This document shows positions 7,004 through 15,045 of a DNA stretch of 21,393 bases, in pieces. This DNA comes from Caryophanales bacterium (lineage in GTDB: Bacteria > Bacillota_I > Bacilli_A > RFN20 > CAG-826), in the NCBI GenBank assembly GCA_016280685.1, contig JAEEHE010000143.1:1-21393 (forward strand), in the 5' to 3' direction. The translations under genes were made by a program, and so were the position numbers. Position 1 is the first letter of the stretch. Each line of letters begins with the position of its first letter. The notes below the pieces were generated by a model. That model saw nothing but the letters and a program-made list of their open reading frames with translations. It did no database searches and was not told the origin of the DNA.

Positions 7004-8050
7004 TTATTTAAGCAATGAGGAGAAATTTTCTAATAATACGATTAAATCATTCGCATATTTCTCGTTGGGTTCCGCTTTAAATTCTTTCTCAAATGGTAAA
7101 GACATCACTGTGTCATCATAGGAGAAATAAGCTGCGGAGTGTCCACCCCAAATCACAATAGTAAATCCTAATAAAGAACCATCGACTTCTAAATTCTTAA
7201 TATTAGCGACAAATTCTTTACCTAAAATGGATTCATATTTAAGTCCTTCTTTACCATAGATAAAGAGGTTTTCTTCTTCTAATAAAACTGCTAAATCTTC
7301 GATATCTGAAGGCAAATCGACAGGATTTTTACCTTTTTTAGTAATAACGATACGATTCTCAAAATGTAAATCGTTAGGATAGCTTAAATATTTACCGACA
7401 AAGCAAGAAGTTCTATTGCGTCCCGCTCCGGAATATAAACCTAAGTCGCCCACTCTAAAGGAACGGTCTTTAAATTTACCATTGATAACATTACGAGAGG
7501 CGATATTATTGACGCCTTTAAATACGGCATCAGTCATAACATCGGATAAATCAATCTTTTCTTTAGGATCAACAGTAACATCAACCATTCTTGTATCTTT
7601 AAAGTTACGTTGGTTGAGTTCTTTATTTACTAGGGCGATATAATCCTTAGTGGCATTAGGCATTGAATTTCTAGTTACTATATAGTAAACAATCATACCG
7701 ACAAGGGCAGCGCCCACCAAAGACCAACCGGTAATCTTAAGTGCCATATTTTGTTGTGTCACTAAAATAACAGATGCCACTGCTACGGCCATGACAATCG
7801 CCATGATGATATAACTTCTATTACGACCTTTTTTAAAATATTTATGGAAATTCAAACGAGCGGTTTCAATAGCTTGATCATAAGGAACATCTTCAGCGTT
7901 TGGTTTTTCAATCGCTACTGCGTTACCCGATATTTCATTATTTGTCTCTTCTCTGACAGGTTCTTGTTTTTCTTCAACCGGAGTTTCTTCCACTACTGGT
8001 TCTTCTTTGATACCTTCTTCAGCAAGTACTTCTTTCTTTTCTTCTTCCAT
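7004..8050 (-). CDS. Two-TM membrane protein with acidic N-terminus
   Basis: 348 residues from the ATG at 8050. An upstream GTG/ATG-type extension to 8083 is possible, but the Shine-Dalgarno GTGAGGG at about 8058-8064 sits 7 nt before this ATG and decides the start. Residues 1-45 are a Glu/Val/Pro-rich acidic tail, followed by a helical stretch and two hydrophobic helices (about 79-97 and 104-125), then a soluble domain of about 220 residues. With a short loop between the helices, both the tail and the domain would lie on the same side, probably the cytoplasm. I recognise no catalytic motif; the domain has mixed alpha/beta character with a strand-rich centre (FRVGDLGLYSGAG). It heads the minus-strand run that continues into DUF402, tsaE, tsaB, rimI and tsaD, being 9 nt from the next gene. 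Confidence 0.85.
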   Translation of the reverse strand: MEEEKKEVLAEEGIKEEPVVEETPVEEKQEPVREETNNEISGNAVAIEKPNAEDVPYDQAIETARLNFHKYFKKGRNRSYIIMAIVMAVAVASVILVTQQNMALKITGWSLVGAALVGMIVYYIVTRNSMPNATKDYIALVNKELNQRNFKDTRMVDVTVDPKEKIDLSDVMTDAVFKGVNNIASRNVINGKFKDRSFRVGDLGLYSGAGRNRTSCFVGKYLSYPNDLHFENRIVITKKGKNPVDLPSDIEDLAVLLEEENLFIYGKEGLKYESILGKEFVANIKNLEVDGSLLGFTIVIWGGHSAAYFSYDDTVMSLPFEKEFKAEPNEKYANDLIVLLENFSSLLK

Positions 8051-8073
8051 ATAAAAGCCCTCACTTTCTAATA

Positions 8074-8082
8074 AATATAACA
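8074..8082 (-). promoter_or_regulatory. Possible extended -10 promoter of the block ending at tsaD
   Basis: TGTTATATT (TG-N-TATATT) lies 23 nt before the ATG at 8050, upstream of the Shine-Dalgarno GTGAGGG. No convincing -35 is present. Confidence 0.35.
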
Positions 8083-8116
8083 TATTAAATTAGAAATGAG
8101 TATCTTTAATGCACTG

Positions 8117-9145
8117 CTATTTTTTGGTAGGGAATAAATTATTAACTTTAGCTAAAGGACCATAAGCAGCCATGATAACCACAAGAGATATCAAACCGCT
8201 GACAGGGATGTAAATATAGTTATAGATAAGAGCTTCCTTAAAGGTCACTCCATAGACAACCATAGAAGAAGCAGATGAGCCAACAAATCTAATGAATGTC
8301 GCTAAGACACCGGCGAGCAATAAGAATAATTCGCCCTTTAAGTTATAGCCATTTTGATTTTCACTAAAGATAAGTTTTCTAAAGAAACCCATCACCATCA
8401 CACTACCGAAACCAATAAGGTAATCAAATGGATAAGAAGCAAAACCATAACCATCAGTTAAACAGGTGATAAGACCGTAAAGAATACCGCCACAAATCAA
8501 ACCATGAGCAGGACCATGTCTTAAAGCGATGATGAATAAAGGAAGCATTTGGAAATTGATACTTCCACCTTGTCCTGGAACTTTATAGATACGAATTAAA
8601 TTAAGAATGAAGGCAGCGGCGATTAAAATACCATCTTCAGTGATTTGTCTAGTGATAATAGGATTATCGGAGAATTCTACTGATAAACACACCACCGCGG
8701 CAATTACAGCAAAGGCAATTGTGCACATCGCACCCCAGGAAAGTTCTACACTACTTAAATATTCAATATTGGAATTATATTGGAAGAATTCTGCTTCTAA
8801 TGCCATCATCGGAATAACAAGGAAGAAAAGCATACTTGCGGCAGAAGCAAATCCTTTTTTAAATCTTTGTAATACAACACAAATAGAACCACCAATTAAT
8901 AGGCCGATTGTCACAAAGATTGTCCAGTTATAACTATGGGAATGACTGAAGAAATATGTGAGATTTACAGCAGTTATGACCTTTTTAACATCTTCTCCAT
9001 CAGGAATCTTCTGTTTAAATTGCAAAATTGTTCCAAAGAGAAATAATAATGATAAGACGCCGCATATAACGGCAATTAACCAACCGTATTTACGAAAGAA
9101 TCCTTCTTCCGTTCTCTCGTTGGTTTTAATGGGTTCCTCTACCAT
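8117..9145 (-). CDS. thiT: ThiT-like thiamine/precursor transporter with extra N-terminal membrane region
   Basis: 342 residues. The C-terminal part (about 165-335) reads as the ThiT/YuaJ S-component of ECF vitamin transporters: INFQMLPLFIIALRHGPAHG (196-215), the LYGLITCLTDGYGFASYPFD stretch (222-241), DYLIGFG (241-247) and the late FLLLAGVLATFIRF segment. The S-component would bind thiamine or a related compound and pair with an ECF energising module elsewhere. Residues 1-160 add about four hydrophobic helices (about 22-43, 74-94, 99-118, 135-157) not found in the roughly 190-residue standard ThiT. The loop after FIRF lacks the His/Trp pattern I recall from characterised ThiT, so the ligand may differ. 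A TPP riboswitch directly upstream supports a thiamine-related role. The Shine-Dalgarno AGGAGG lies 8 nt before the ATG. Confidence 0.85.
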   Translation of the reverse strand: MVEEPIKTNERTEEGFFRKYGWLIAVICGVLSLLFLFGTILQFKQKIPDGEDVKKVITAVNLTYFFSHSHSYNWTIFVTIGLLIGGSICVVLQRFKKGFASAASMLFFLVIPMMALEAEFFQYNSNIEYLSSVELSWGAMCTIAFAVIAAVVCLSVEFSDNPIITRQITEDGILIAAAFILNLIRIYKVPGQGGSINFQMLPLFIIALRHGPAHGLICGGILYGLITCLTDGYGFASYPFDYLIGFGSVMVMGFFRKLIFSENQNGYNLKGELFLLLAGVLATFIRFVGSSASSMVVYGVTFKEALIYNYIYIPVSGLISLVVIMAAYGPLAKVNNLFPTKK

Positions 9146-9153
9146 AAAAAATA

Positions 9154-9271
9154 CCTCCTAGATAGAGACACCCGGAGGAAAAACATTTAACCTCCGCCAG
9201 CATTATCTGGATCAGGTGTACAGTCGAACCGGAACACGGTTCCTCTCAGCCAGGTTACTGCCCAGCTCCTT
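9154..9271 (-). promoter_or_regulatory. TPP riboswitch with Shine-Dalgarno sequestering platform
   Basis: On the minus strand the thi-box core is clear: CTGAGA (9244-9249), ACCTGATCCAGATAATGC, and a GGCGGAGGT 3' side. P4 can form as ACCT/AGGT and P5 as CCAG/CTGG around the conserved loop. A hairpin (GGAAC/GTTCC) follows CTGAGA, as in many bacterial versions. Downstream, CCTCC (9174-9178) can pair either with GGAGG of the aptamer 3' side (9191-9195) or with GGAGG of the Shine-Dalgarno (9154-9158). Ligand binding would keep the aptamer strand and free CCTCC to mask the Shine-Dalgarno, giving translational repression of thiT. No poly-U terminator is present. Confidence 0.93.
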
Positions 9272-9277
9272 ACTTAC

Positions 9278-9306
9278 ATTTTAGTCTTGTTATTTTAGCC
9301 AATCAA
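9278..9306 (-). promoter_or_regulatory. Promoter for the TPP riboswitch and thiT
   Basis: TTGATT (9301-9306), a 17-nt spacer, then TAAAAT (9278-9283). The predicted start is at about 9271, immediately before the aptamer. It overlaps the 3' end of the uracil-DNA glycosylase gene. Confidence 0.6.
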
Positions 9307-9961
9307 TAGGTTTGACACCATTATTTTTTAGATATTGATTCGCTAAGCGGAAATGATTGTTTTTAAACCATCCACCCTTATTCGCAGCTAAAGGACTGGG
9401 ATGAGCGCTCTCTAATATAAGGTGAGAAGGATTATGAAGTAATTTCTTAAACTTTCGTGCTGAGCCACCCCAAAGCATAAAGACTATTGGTTTATTTTGT
9501 TTATCAATAACTTCTAACACATCTTTAAAGAATAATTCGTATTCTTTGATATTGTGACTGAATGGCTGATGCTCTCTCACACTTAATATAGAGTTTAAAA
9601 GAAGTACACCTTGCTTAGCAAGATATGTTAAATCACCACTGCTCATATCCACAGTTGTGTCATATTCATCCGCGATTTCTTTATAGATATTTATTAAAGA
9701 AGGAGGAACTTTTACTGAATCAGGAACAGAAAAAGATAAACCCATCGCTTGACCTGGTTCATGATAAGGATCTTGACCGATAATCACTACTTTCACATTT
9801 TTTAAAGGAGTGAGTTGAAAAGCATTAAAAAGTAGTTTTCTCGGTGGATAACAAACATGTGAAGCATATTCCTTATCTAAAAATTTATGAAGATTAATAG
9901 AATATTCCTTGTTTTGTATCGATTTAAAAAACTCGTTCCAAGTAGCAGGTATTTTTTCCAT
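9290..9961 (-). CDS. ung: Uracil-DNA glycosylase, family 1
   Basis: Removes uracil from DNA to start base excision repair. 223 residues, normal for UNG family 1. The water-activating motif GQDPYH is at 62-67 (Asp64 catalytic), with the FSVP turn after it, the LLNSILSVRE segment at 121-130 carrying the uracil-pocket Asn, and the His-bearing HPSPLAAN loop at 187-194. The N-terminal PATWNEFF is typical. The gene has no Shine-Dalgarno. Its ATG lies exactly 6 nt after an extended -10 (TGTTATCAT), so the message is probably leaderless. It is divergent from the first glycosyltransferase gene, with 55 nt between the start codons. Confidence 0.97.
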   Translation of the reverse strand: MEKIPATWNEFFKSIQNKEYSINLHKFLDKEYASHVCYPPRKLLFNAFQLTPLKNVKVVIIGQDPYHEPGQAMGLSFSVPDSVKVPPSLINIYKEIADEYDTTVDMSSGDLTYLAKQGVLLLNSILSVREHQPFSHNIKEYELFFKDVLEVIDKQNKPIVFMLWGGSARKFKKLLHNPSHLILESAHPSPLAANKGGWFKNNHFRLANQYLKNNGVKPIDWLK

Positions 9962-9967
9962 AGAAAA

Positions 9968-9976
9968 ATGATAACA
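9968..9976 (-). promoter_or_regulatory. Extended -10 promoter giving a leaderless ung transcript
   Basis: TGTTATCAT (TG-N-TATCAT) ends 6 nt before the ung ATG, so the predicted +1 is the A of the start codon. The -35 is weak, which is compatible with an extended -10. Confidence 0.6.
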
Positions 9977-9996
9977 TTTTTATGTATTAGAAGAAA

Positions 9997-10007
9997 TGAT
10001 ATATAAT
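9997..10007 (+). promoter_or_regulatory. Promoter -10 region of the first glycosyltransferase gene
   Basis: TATAAT at 10002-10007, overlapped by the alternative extended form TGATATATA at 9997-10005, 9 nt before the ATG at 10017. No Shine-Dalgarno follows, so the leader would be 2-3 nt. Confidence 0.5.
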
Positions 10008-10016
10008 GTAAAAAAT

Positions 10017-11096
10017 ATGAAAACATTATTTGTCTTCAATCATCCTGCCCCATACAAGGTGCATGTCTATAACGAATTAACCAAAATTACTGATATACAA
10101 GTAATCTTTGAAAGAATCAAAGCTAAAGATAGACCGGCTTCATTTTATTCTGAAAACCACTATGATTTTCCAGTAATTTTCTTAAAACACGGGAGTTTTG
10201 ATAAGGAAAATTCGTATTCTAGTGCTTTAAGAAGATATATCAAGAAACACCATAATGAATATGATCTAATAGTCATGAATGGTTATAGCACTATCGCAGA
10301 AATGAAAGCCATCAATTATATGATTAAACACAACATCCCTTATGTCTTACAAATAAATGGGGGAGTTATCAGAAAAGATAAATCTTGGAAAAAGAAATTG
10401 AAGACTTATTATATTTCGCATGCATGCAAATATTTTTCGCCATGTGAAGAAGCGGATAAATATTTAATTTATTATGGTGCGAAAAAAGAGAATATCTTCC
10501 ACTATCCATACGCTAATTATTTTGAAAAAGAAATAATCCCTTCCCTTCCTTCTAGAGAAGGAATTAAAGCAATAAGAGAACAATATAATTTGCCAAACGG
10601 AAAGATTTTTGTTAATGCCTCTCAATTTATTGAGAGAAAGAACAATTTGCAGTTAATGTCTCTATTTAAAGATAGAGAAGAAACATTATTATTAATCGGT
10701 TCAGGCACCGAGAAAGAAAAATACGAAAGATATATATCTGATAATAATATCAAGAATGTTATTTTAATGAATTTCTTGCCCAAACAAGAATTGTTCAGAG
10801 TTTTAAAAGCTTGTGATTATTTCATCACCTTATCCGAGGAAGATATTTTTGGTCACACTACTCTTGAAGCGATGGCAAATGGTTTGCCAGTTATTTCTTC
10901 CAATAGAGTGGTTTCATCTTTAGATATAATCAAAAATGGAGAAAATGGTTATCTAGTAGACTTAGATAACAAAAAACAAATCATTGATGCAATAAATAAC
11001 GTAAATGAAAATATGAAATCTCACGCCTTAGACACCGCTCATAACAACACCATTGAAAAATCAGCGGCCAGATTAAAAGAATTAATTGAACTATGA
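10017..11096 (+). CDS. GT4-family glycosyltransferase
   Basis: 359 residues from ATG 10017. An in-frame ATG at 9996 would add seven residues but lies on top of the -10 element, and MKTLFVFNHPAPYK is the usual GT4 beginning. GT-B fold, retaining, expected to transfer a sugar from a nucleotide donor to a lipid-linked acceptor at the inner membrane face. The N-terminal Rossmann domain spans about 1-170. The C-terminal donor domain shows FVNASQFIERKN (about 198-209), a GSG turn near 228 and the signature SEEDIFGHTTLEAMANGLPVI, in which an Asp replaces the first Glu of the classic E-x7-E. It overlaps the next gene by 4 nt (ATGA) and is the only gene here ending in TGA. The acceptor and sugar cannot be told from sequence. 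Confidence 0.9.
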   Translation: MKTLFVFNHPAPYKVHVYNELTKITDIQVIFERIKAKDRPASFYSENHYDFPVIFLKHGSFDKENSYSSALRRYIKKHHNEYDLIVMNGYSTIAEMKAINYMIKHNIPYVLQINGGVIRKDKSWKKKLKTYYISHACKYFSPCEEADKYLIYYGAKKENIFHYPYANYFEKEIIPSLPSREGIKAIREQYNLPNGKIFVNASQFIERKNNLQLMSLFKDREETLLLIGSGTEKEKYERYISDNNIKNVILMNFLPKQELFRVLKACDYFITLSEEDIFGHTTLEAMANGLPVISSNRVVSSLDIIKNGENGYLVDLDNKKQIIDAINNVNENMKSHALDTAHNNTIEKSAARLKELIEL

Positions 11097-12247
11097 AGAT
11101 AATTTATTTTACAACTGCCCAAAATGAAGTCGATTATCGCTCCTTCATCAAAAACTGGAAGATCGCTTTAAATCCGAGCAATCAAAATTTCCATAACAAG
11201 ATGATTAGAGCCTTAGCAATTGACAATCAAGTCGATGTGATTTCTATTCGTCCTTTTTCTCACTCGTTAATGAAGATCAAAAAACTCCCAAGAGAAGAAA
11301 AAACCAAAGACAATATCACATGGCACTATTTAAAGAGATGTGGGTTAAAAGTAAGAAATATGCTTCAATTAGTGCCAGAAGCCAAAAAAGCTTTCAAAAA
11401 TATCGACACCAAGGATGCGATTATCATCACAGATACAATTAATCAATCTGTAGTTCACACATTAGAAAAAATAAATAAGAAATACAAATTACCTGTTATC
11501 GGTGTTTGCACTGATTCACCAAGTAACATTTCCGGAACTAAGAAATCCTTTACTGAATATTTGTTATCACATTGCAGCAATTATTCTGGTTACATCGCTT
11601 TAACAAAAGCTTTAAATAAGATCTATAACCCTAGTTCAAGACCGAGTTATATATTGGAAGGAATTGTTGAAGAAAATGATGGTTCTTCTTTAGAAGAAAA
11701 CGCAAAAAAATACTTCTTTTTTGGTGGTGCTTTAATGCCTAAATACGGAGTATTTAACCTGATAAAAGCCTTCAAAAATTTAAATGATGAAAATGTCGAT
11801 TTACTCATATGTGGTCACCATGGAGACAAGAATAAAATCCGCGCTGAAATTGGAAAAAACCAAAACATTAAATTCTTAGGATTATTACCCGTAAACAAAG
11901 TTTTAGAATATGAAAGAAAATCTTTGGCGATGATTAATCCTCGTCCATTTTCCGAAGATTTAGATCGGTTCTCTATTCCGAGTAAAACCTTAGAATATAT
12001 GTCAGCAGGACGTCCTGTCATATCCGTCAAGAATACAATACTAAAAGAAAAATTCCCTGATGAGATTATCTGGGTTGATTCTTATGAAGTCCACGATTTA
12101 GAAGCTGGGCTTAAACAAGTTCTTTCCATGAGTGAAAAAGAAAGAGCAAAATTAGGAAATGATGCAAAAAATAGAGTGTTAACACTCTATTCATTAAAAT
12201 CTGTATCGACGAATATCAATTATTTCTTAAAGCAGTTCATCTCTTAA
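11093..12247 (+). CDS. GT4-like glycosyltransferase
   Basis: 384 residues, GT-B architecture. The N-terminal half opens with MKIIYFTTAQNEVDY. A C-terminal donor-binding region shows YFFFGGALMPKYGVFNLIKA (about 204-223) and the GT4-type segment SIPSKTLEYMSAGRPVI followed by the usual helix. The conserved Glu of K-x-x-E-Y is present. It is translated by a 4-nt ATGA overlap with the previous glycosyltransferase, so the pair probably acts on consecutive sugars of the same unit. Its last 21 nt overlap tail-to-tail with the convergent glycosyltransferase gene on the other strand, and no terminator hairpin separates them. Confidence 0.88.
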   Translation: MKIIYFTTAQNEVDYRSFIKNWKIALNPSNQNFHNKMIRALAIDNQVDVISIRPFSHSLMKIKKLPREEKTKDNITWHYLKRCGLKVRNMLQLVPEAKKAFKNIDTKDAIIITDTINQSVVHTLEKINKKYKLPVIGVCTDSPSNISGTKKSFTEYLLSHCSNYSGYIALTKALNKIYNPSSRPSYILEGIVEENDGSSLEENAKKYFFFGGALMPKYGVFNLIKAFKNLNDENVDLLICGHHGDKNKIRAEIGKNQNIKFLGLLPVNKVLEYERKSLAMINPRPFSEDLDRFSIPSKTLEYMSAGRPVISVKNTILKEKFPDEIIWVDSYEVHDLEAGLKQVLSMSEKERAKLGNDAKNRVLTLYSLKSVSTNINYFLKQFIS

Positions 12248-13411
12248 AATTTGCTCAACCACATCGCTCGCATGGGCGATAGAAAGATTCTTGAAGTAAT
12301 AGGCTTGGTTCAAATCGCCAAGCTTTTTTCTTTCCTCAGGAGATAAATTATACATTTTTAATATTGCTTCACTGATGGATTTAGGATTAGCGTCAGCAAC
12401 AAAAGATCCAGATGCTTTTATTAAGACATCTTTACCATCACCATTAAGAACACCGATAATGGGTTTTCCGAACGCCATCGACATCACTAATTTATTGGGA
12501 ATCGTTTTACCAACATAACCCTTATTTTCTAATGAGACATATAGCGCATCAGCAGACAAGAAATAAGAAGCTGCTCTACTCGCTGGAATCGGCCCGTGGT
12601 AAATAACTTTATCTTCTAACCCGTATTCTTTAATGAGACGTTTAAGTTCATCGCTCTTAGGCCCCATACCAATAACATGGAATTGAATATCATCGTTTTT
12701 GATTTCCTTCATCGCTTGGGGAATGAGCTCAATCATCTGGACAATTCCCAAGTTGCCGCAGTAAAGGACATTGAACTTTTTCTCATATTGATAAGGTTCA
12801 CCTTCACATTTTTCTACCAAAGATGGTAAGGCAACAAATGAAGTTGGCTTATCGAGTTTTAGAACATTCTGAAAATATTCTCCATATGATGGCGAGCCAA
12901 TGATGACATGATCAACCTGTTTATATAAATCACGAGACCATTTGTAAAGAATCTTATAAGTTAAAGATTTTTCTCTCACCGCATGAGTAACTAGAACGCT
13001 ATCTGGCCATAAATCTACACAGTGAACCACATGTTTGACATGATGCTTTTTCTTGTAGAGATTTCCAGCAGATAAAATTGTCACCGGGGATAAAGACATC
13101 GAATAAACGATATCAAACTTTTCTTTGCATCTTCTTATCCATTTTTTGGAATTGGACCAAAAAGAAAGATAGTTACGAATGATGGAGAATCTGGATTTCT
13201 TTCTCGGAACTAGATTAACTCTATGAACCTTAACTCCATTGATGACTTCATATTTTACGTTTTTATATTCAGGAATAATTTCTCCATAGCCATAATTTGG
13301 TTTACCAGTTAAAACGGTGACATCATCACCCTTTTTCACTAATTCCTCACAAATATTGGTAATGACAATATTTTCCGGAAAATAATATTGGCAGACTACG
13401 AGTATCTTCAT
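12227..13411 (-). CDS. WbuB/WcaI-like GT4 glycosyltransferase
   Basis: 394 residues starting MKILVVCQYYFPENIVITN, the N-terminus typical of WbuB/WcaI-like GT4 enzymes of exopolysaccharide and O-antigen loci. An HCVDLWPDSV motif lies near 139-148. The C-terminal half carries VLYCGNLGIVQ (about 215-225), a YHGPIPASRA loop and TIPNKLVMSMAFGKPIIG. As in that subgroup, the usual catalytic-site Glu of the EYM segment is absent (here MSM). The start has no Shine-Dalgarno. A -35/-10 pair lies just upstream with 9 nt between the -10 and ATG. It is transcribed towards the preceding glycosyltransferase pair and shares 21 nt of coding sequence with it. Confidence 0.9.
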   Translation of the reverse strand: MKILVVCQYYFPENIVITNICEELVKKGDDVTVLTGKPNYGYGEIIPEYKNVKYEVINGVKVHRVNLVPRKKSRFSIIRNYLSFWSNSKKWIRRCKEKFDIVYSMSLSPVTILSAGNLYKKKHHVKHVVHCVDLWPDSVLVTHAVREKSLTYKILYKWSRDLYKQVDHVIIGSPSYGEYFQNVLKLDKPTSFVALPSLVEKCEGEPYQYEKKFNVLYCGNLGIVQMIELIPQAMKEIKNDDIQFHVIGMGPKSDELKRLIKEYGLEDKVIYHGPIPASRAASYFLSADALYVSLENKGYVGKTIPNKLVMSMAFGKPIIGVLNGDGKDVLIKASGSFVADANPKSISEAILKMYNLSPEERKKLGDLNQAYYFKNLSIAHASDVVEQILRDELL

Positions 13412-13420
13412 GCTTTTTAT

Positions 13421-13450
13421 TTTATAAACTACTTCATATTATTTCCACAA
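13421..13450 (-). promoter_or_regulatory. Promoter of the WbuB-like gene
   Basis: TTGTGG (13445-13450), an 18-nt spacer, TATAAA (13421-13426), then 9 nt to the ATG. No Shine-Dalgarno, so the leader would be about 3 nt. Confidence 0.5.
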
Positions 13451-13498
13451 AATATATATTCATTTTAAATTTCAATTTAAGGCAAAAGAAATTTTGTA

Positions 13499-13504
13499 TA
13501 TGAT
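13499..13504 (+). promoter_or_regulatory. -10 element of the flippase gene
   Basis: TATGAT ends 8 nt before the ATG at 13513, with no Shine-Dalgarno and no clear -35. Near-leaderless transcript predicted. Confidence 0.45.
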
Positions 13505-13512
13505 TATAGTTA

Positions 13513-15045
13513 ATGAAAAACGACACGAGAATTAATGTTATCGTCAACATAATAAGGACATTAGTTTTGACCTTATTATCTTTTATTACTTTCCCGTGGG
13601 TTTGCCGTTATTTAGGTGACTCTGCTGTCGGTGCTTATACTTGGGCTAATACATTTGTCGCTTATTTCCTCATCTTAGCGAAAATCGGTATTCCTAATCT
13701 CGCTGTTAGGGAATGCGTCAAAGTGAGAGAAGATAAAGAAAAATTATCTAATAAAGTTCAGACATTCTTTTTCCTTCAATTAGTGTCAACTGTTATATCC
13801 TTCGCTTTAATGACTCTCGTTGTTTTTACAGTTCCCGCTTTAAGGAACTCCAGTGCTTTAATATTTATATTATCTATAAACTTTATCGTTGGAGCTTTTT
13901 CTTTTGAATGGATCTTTATTGCGTTAGAAAAACAATTCTATATGTCGGTAAGATCAATTGTCGCCTTAACATTATGTGCGATATTAATTATCGCCATGGT
14001 GACAACCCCTGATGATGTTTATATCTACGCCTTTATCGCTGTCGGTGTTACTGTCTTAACAACCATCGCTAATCTTATTTATGTGAGGAAATTTATTTCC
14101 TTTAAAAAGACCATGCCATGGTCCTTCAAAGAATTAGTCAAACCATTATTTGTCTTATGTACATTGTCTTTAACTATCTCGCTATATAACCAAACCGATA
14201 CATTCATTTTAGGTTTTATAGATTCAGGTAAGAAGGAAGTCGCGAGTTATTCGGTCGGTATTAAAGGTATTGATATCATCATCGGAATAATCGCTGGATT
14301 ATCAACAGTCTTCATTCCGAGAAGCGCTTATTATTACGGCAAAGAAGACAAGAGATTCTTCAATAATCTCACTAAATACTCGATGAATATTTGTTTTTTC
14401 ATCGTTATGCCAGCGATTGTGACCATGGCGGTTTTAGCGAAACCGATATGTTCTTTAATCTCTGGTAATTTCGATTATTCCTCAGTAGAAAACGGTTATA
14501 TTTCCGCTCCGACAATTCTTATAGTCCTATGCTCTATGATGCTCACATATTCCTTAGGAGATATCATCTATGGGCAAATCTTATTACCGATGAAGAAAGA
14601 GAAATATTATCTTATCGCCATCGGTGCAGGTACTGTTTTAAGCATCGGTTTATCTTTATTCTTGGGTGGCTATCTACCTACGAAGATAAGTTCTTTATCA
14701 CCATCTGTCGGTGTCGCTATCGGAACAGCATCTACTGATTTATTAATTCTCGTATTCTTATTAGCCATTTCTTGGAAATGGGTCAAAAAAGCGATATTCA
14801 ATTTAAATACTTTAAAGCTACTTATCGCTAACCTCGTTATCTTAGGAGCATCTTTAGGTTTATATCATCCTTTAGAATTATTATGGCAACACTTTAATAT
14901 CGCTAATCCATATGCTTCCATTTTACAAATGGTCTCTTTAGTAGCGATCGACGCTGTTATCTATTTATTAATCCTCGGCATCGCAAAAGAAAATCTCGTC
15001 TATTCATTTATTAGACGAGACAAGAAAGAACAACAAAGTGTCTAA
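13513..15045 (+). CDS. Wzx-type polysaccharide flippase
   Basis: 510 residues with about 14 hydrophobic helices, the layout of the PST/MOP flippase superfamily that moves undecaprenyl-linked oligosaccharide units across the cytoplasmic membrane. The N-terminus is typical (NVIVNIIRTLVLTLLSFITFPWVCRYLGDSAVGAY, first helix plus the R-x-LG-x-x-x-x-G-x-Y turn). A charged cytoplasmic loop (ECVKVREDKEKLSNKVQ) follows helix 2, and the C-terminal half repeats the pattern. It belongs with the neighbouring glycosyltransferases and the polymerase candidate. Its TAA directly abuts the stop codon of the convergent small membrane protein (zero-base gap), and no terminator is visible. Confidence 0.93.
   Translation: MKNDTRINVIVNIIRTLVLTLLSFITFPWVCRYLGDSAVGAYTWANTFVAYFLILAKIGIPNLAVRECVKVREDKEKLSNKVQTFFFLQLVSTVISFALMTLVVFTVPALRNSSALIFILSINFIVGAFSFEWIFIALEKQFYMSVRSIVALTLCAILIIAMVTTPDDVYIYAFIAVGVTVLTTIANLIYVRKFISFKKTMPWSFKELVKPLFVLCTLSLTISLYNQTDTFILGFIDSGKKEVASYSVGIKGIDIIIGIIAGLSTVFIPRSAYYYGKEDKRFFNNLTKYSMNICFFIVMPAIVTMAVLAKPICSLISGNFDYSSVENGYISAPTILIVLCSMMLTYSLGDIIYGQILLPMKKEKYYLIAIGAGTVLSIGLSLFLGGYLPTKISSLSPSVGVAIGTASTDLLILVFLLAISWKWVKKAIFNLNTLKLLIANLVILGASLGLYHPLELLWQHFNIANPYASILQMVSLVAIDAVIYLLILGIAKENLVYSFIRRDKKEQQSV

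Noticed and set aside
7844..8071. Plus-strand frame of Phe-rich protein
   Set aside because: It is the reverse complement of the Glu-rich tail (GAA/GAG becomes TTC/CTC), not a gene.
9220..9260. A T-loop-like GGTTCGACT, hinting at a tRNA on the minus strand
   Set aside because: No acceptor, D or anticodon arms fit. The surrounding CTGAGA and CCTGATCCAGATAATGC are the TPP aptamer.
9996..10016. Upstream ATG extending the first glycosyltransferase by seven residues
   Set aside because: It overlaps the -10 element and gives an atypical N-terminus. The ATG at 10017 starts the normal GT4 sequence.
12227..13411. Missing catalytic Glu in the WbuB-like glycosyltransferase as a sign of inactivation
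   Set aside because: This subgroup normally lacks that Glu in the segment. The rest of the protein is full length.
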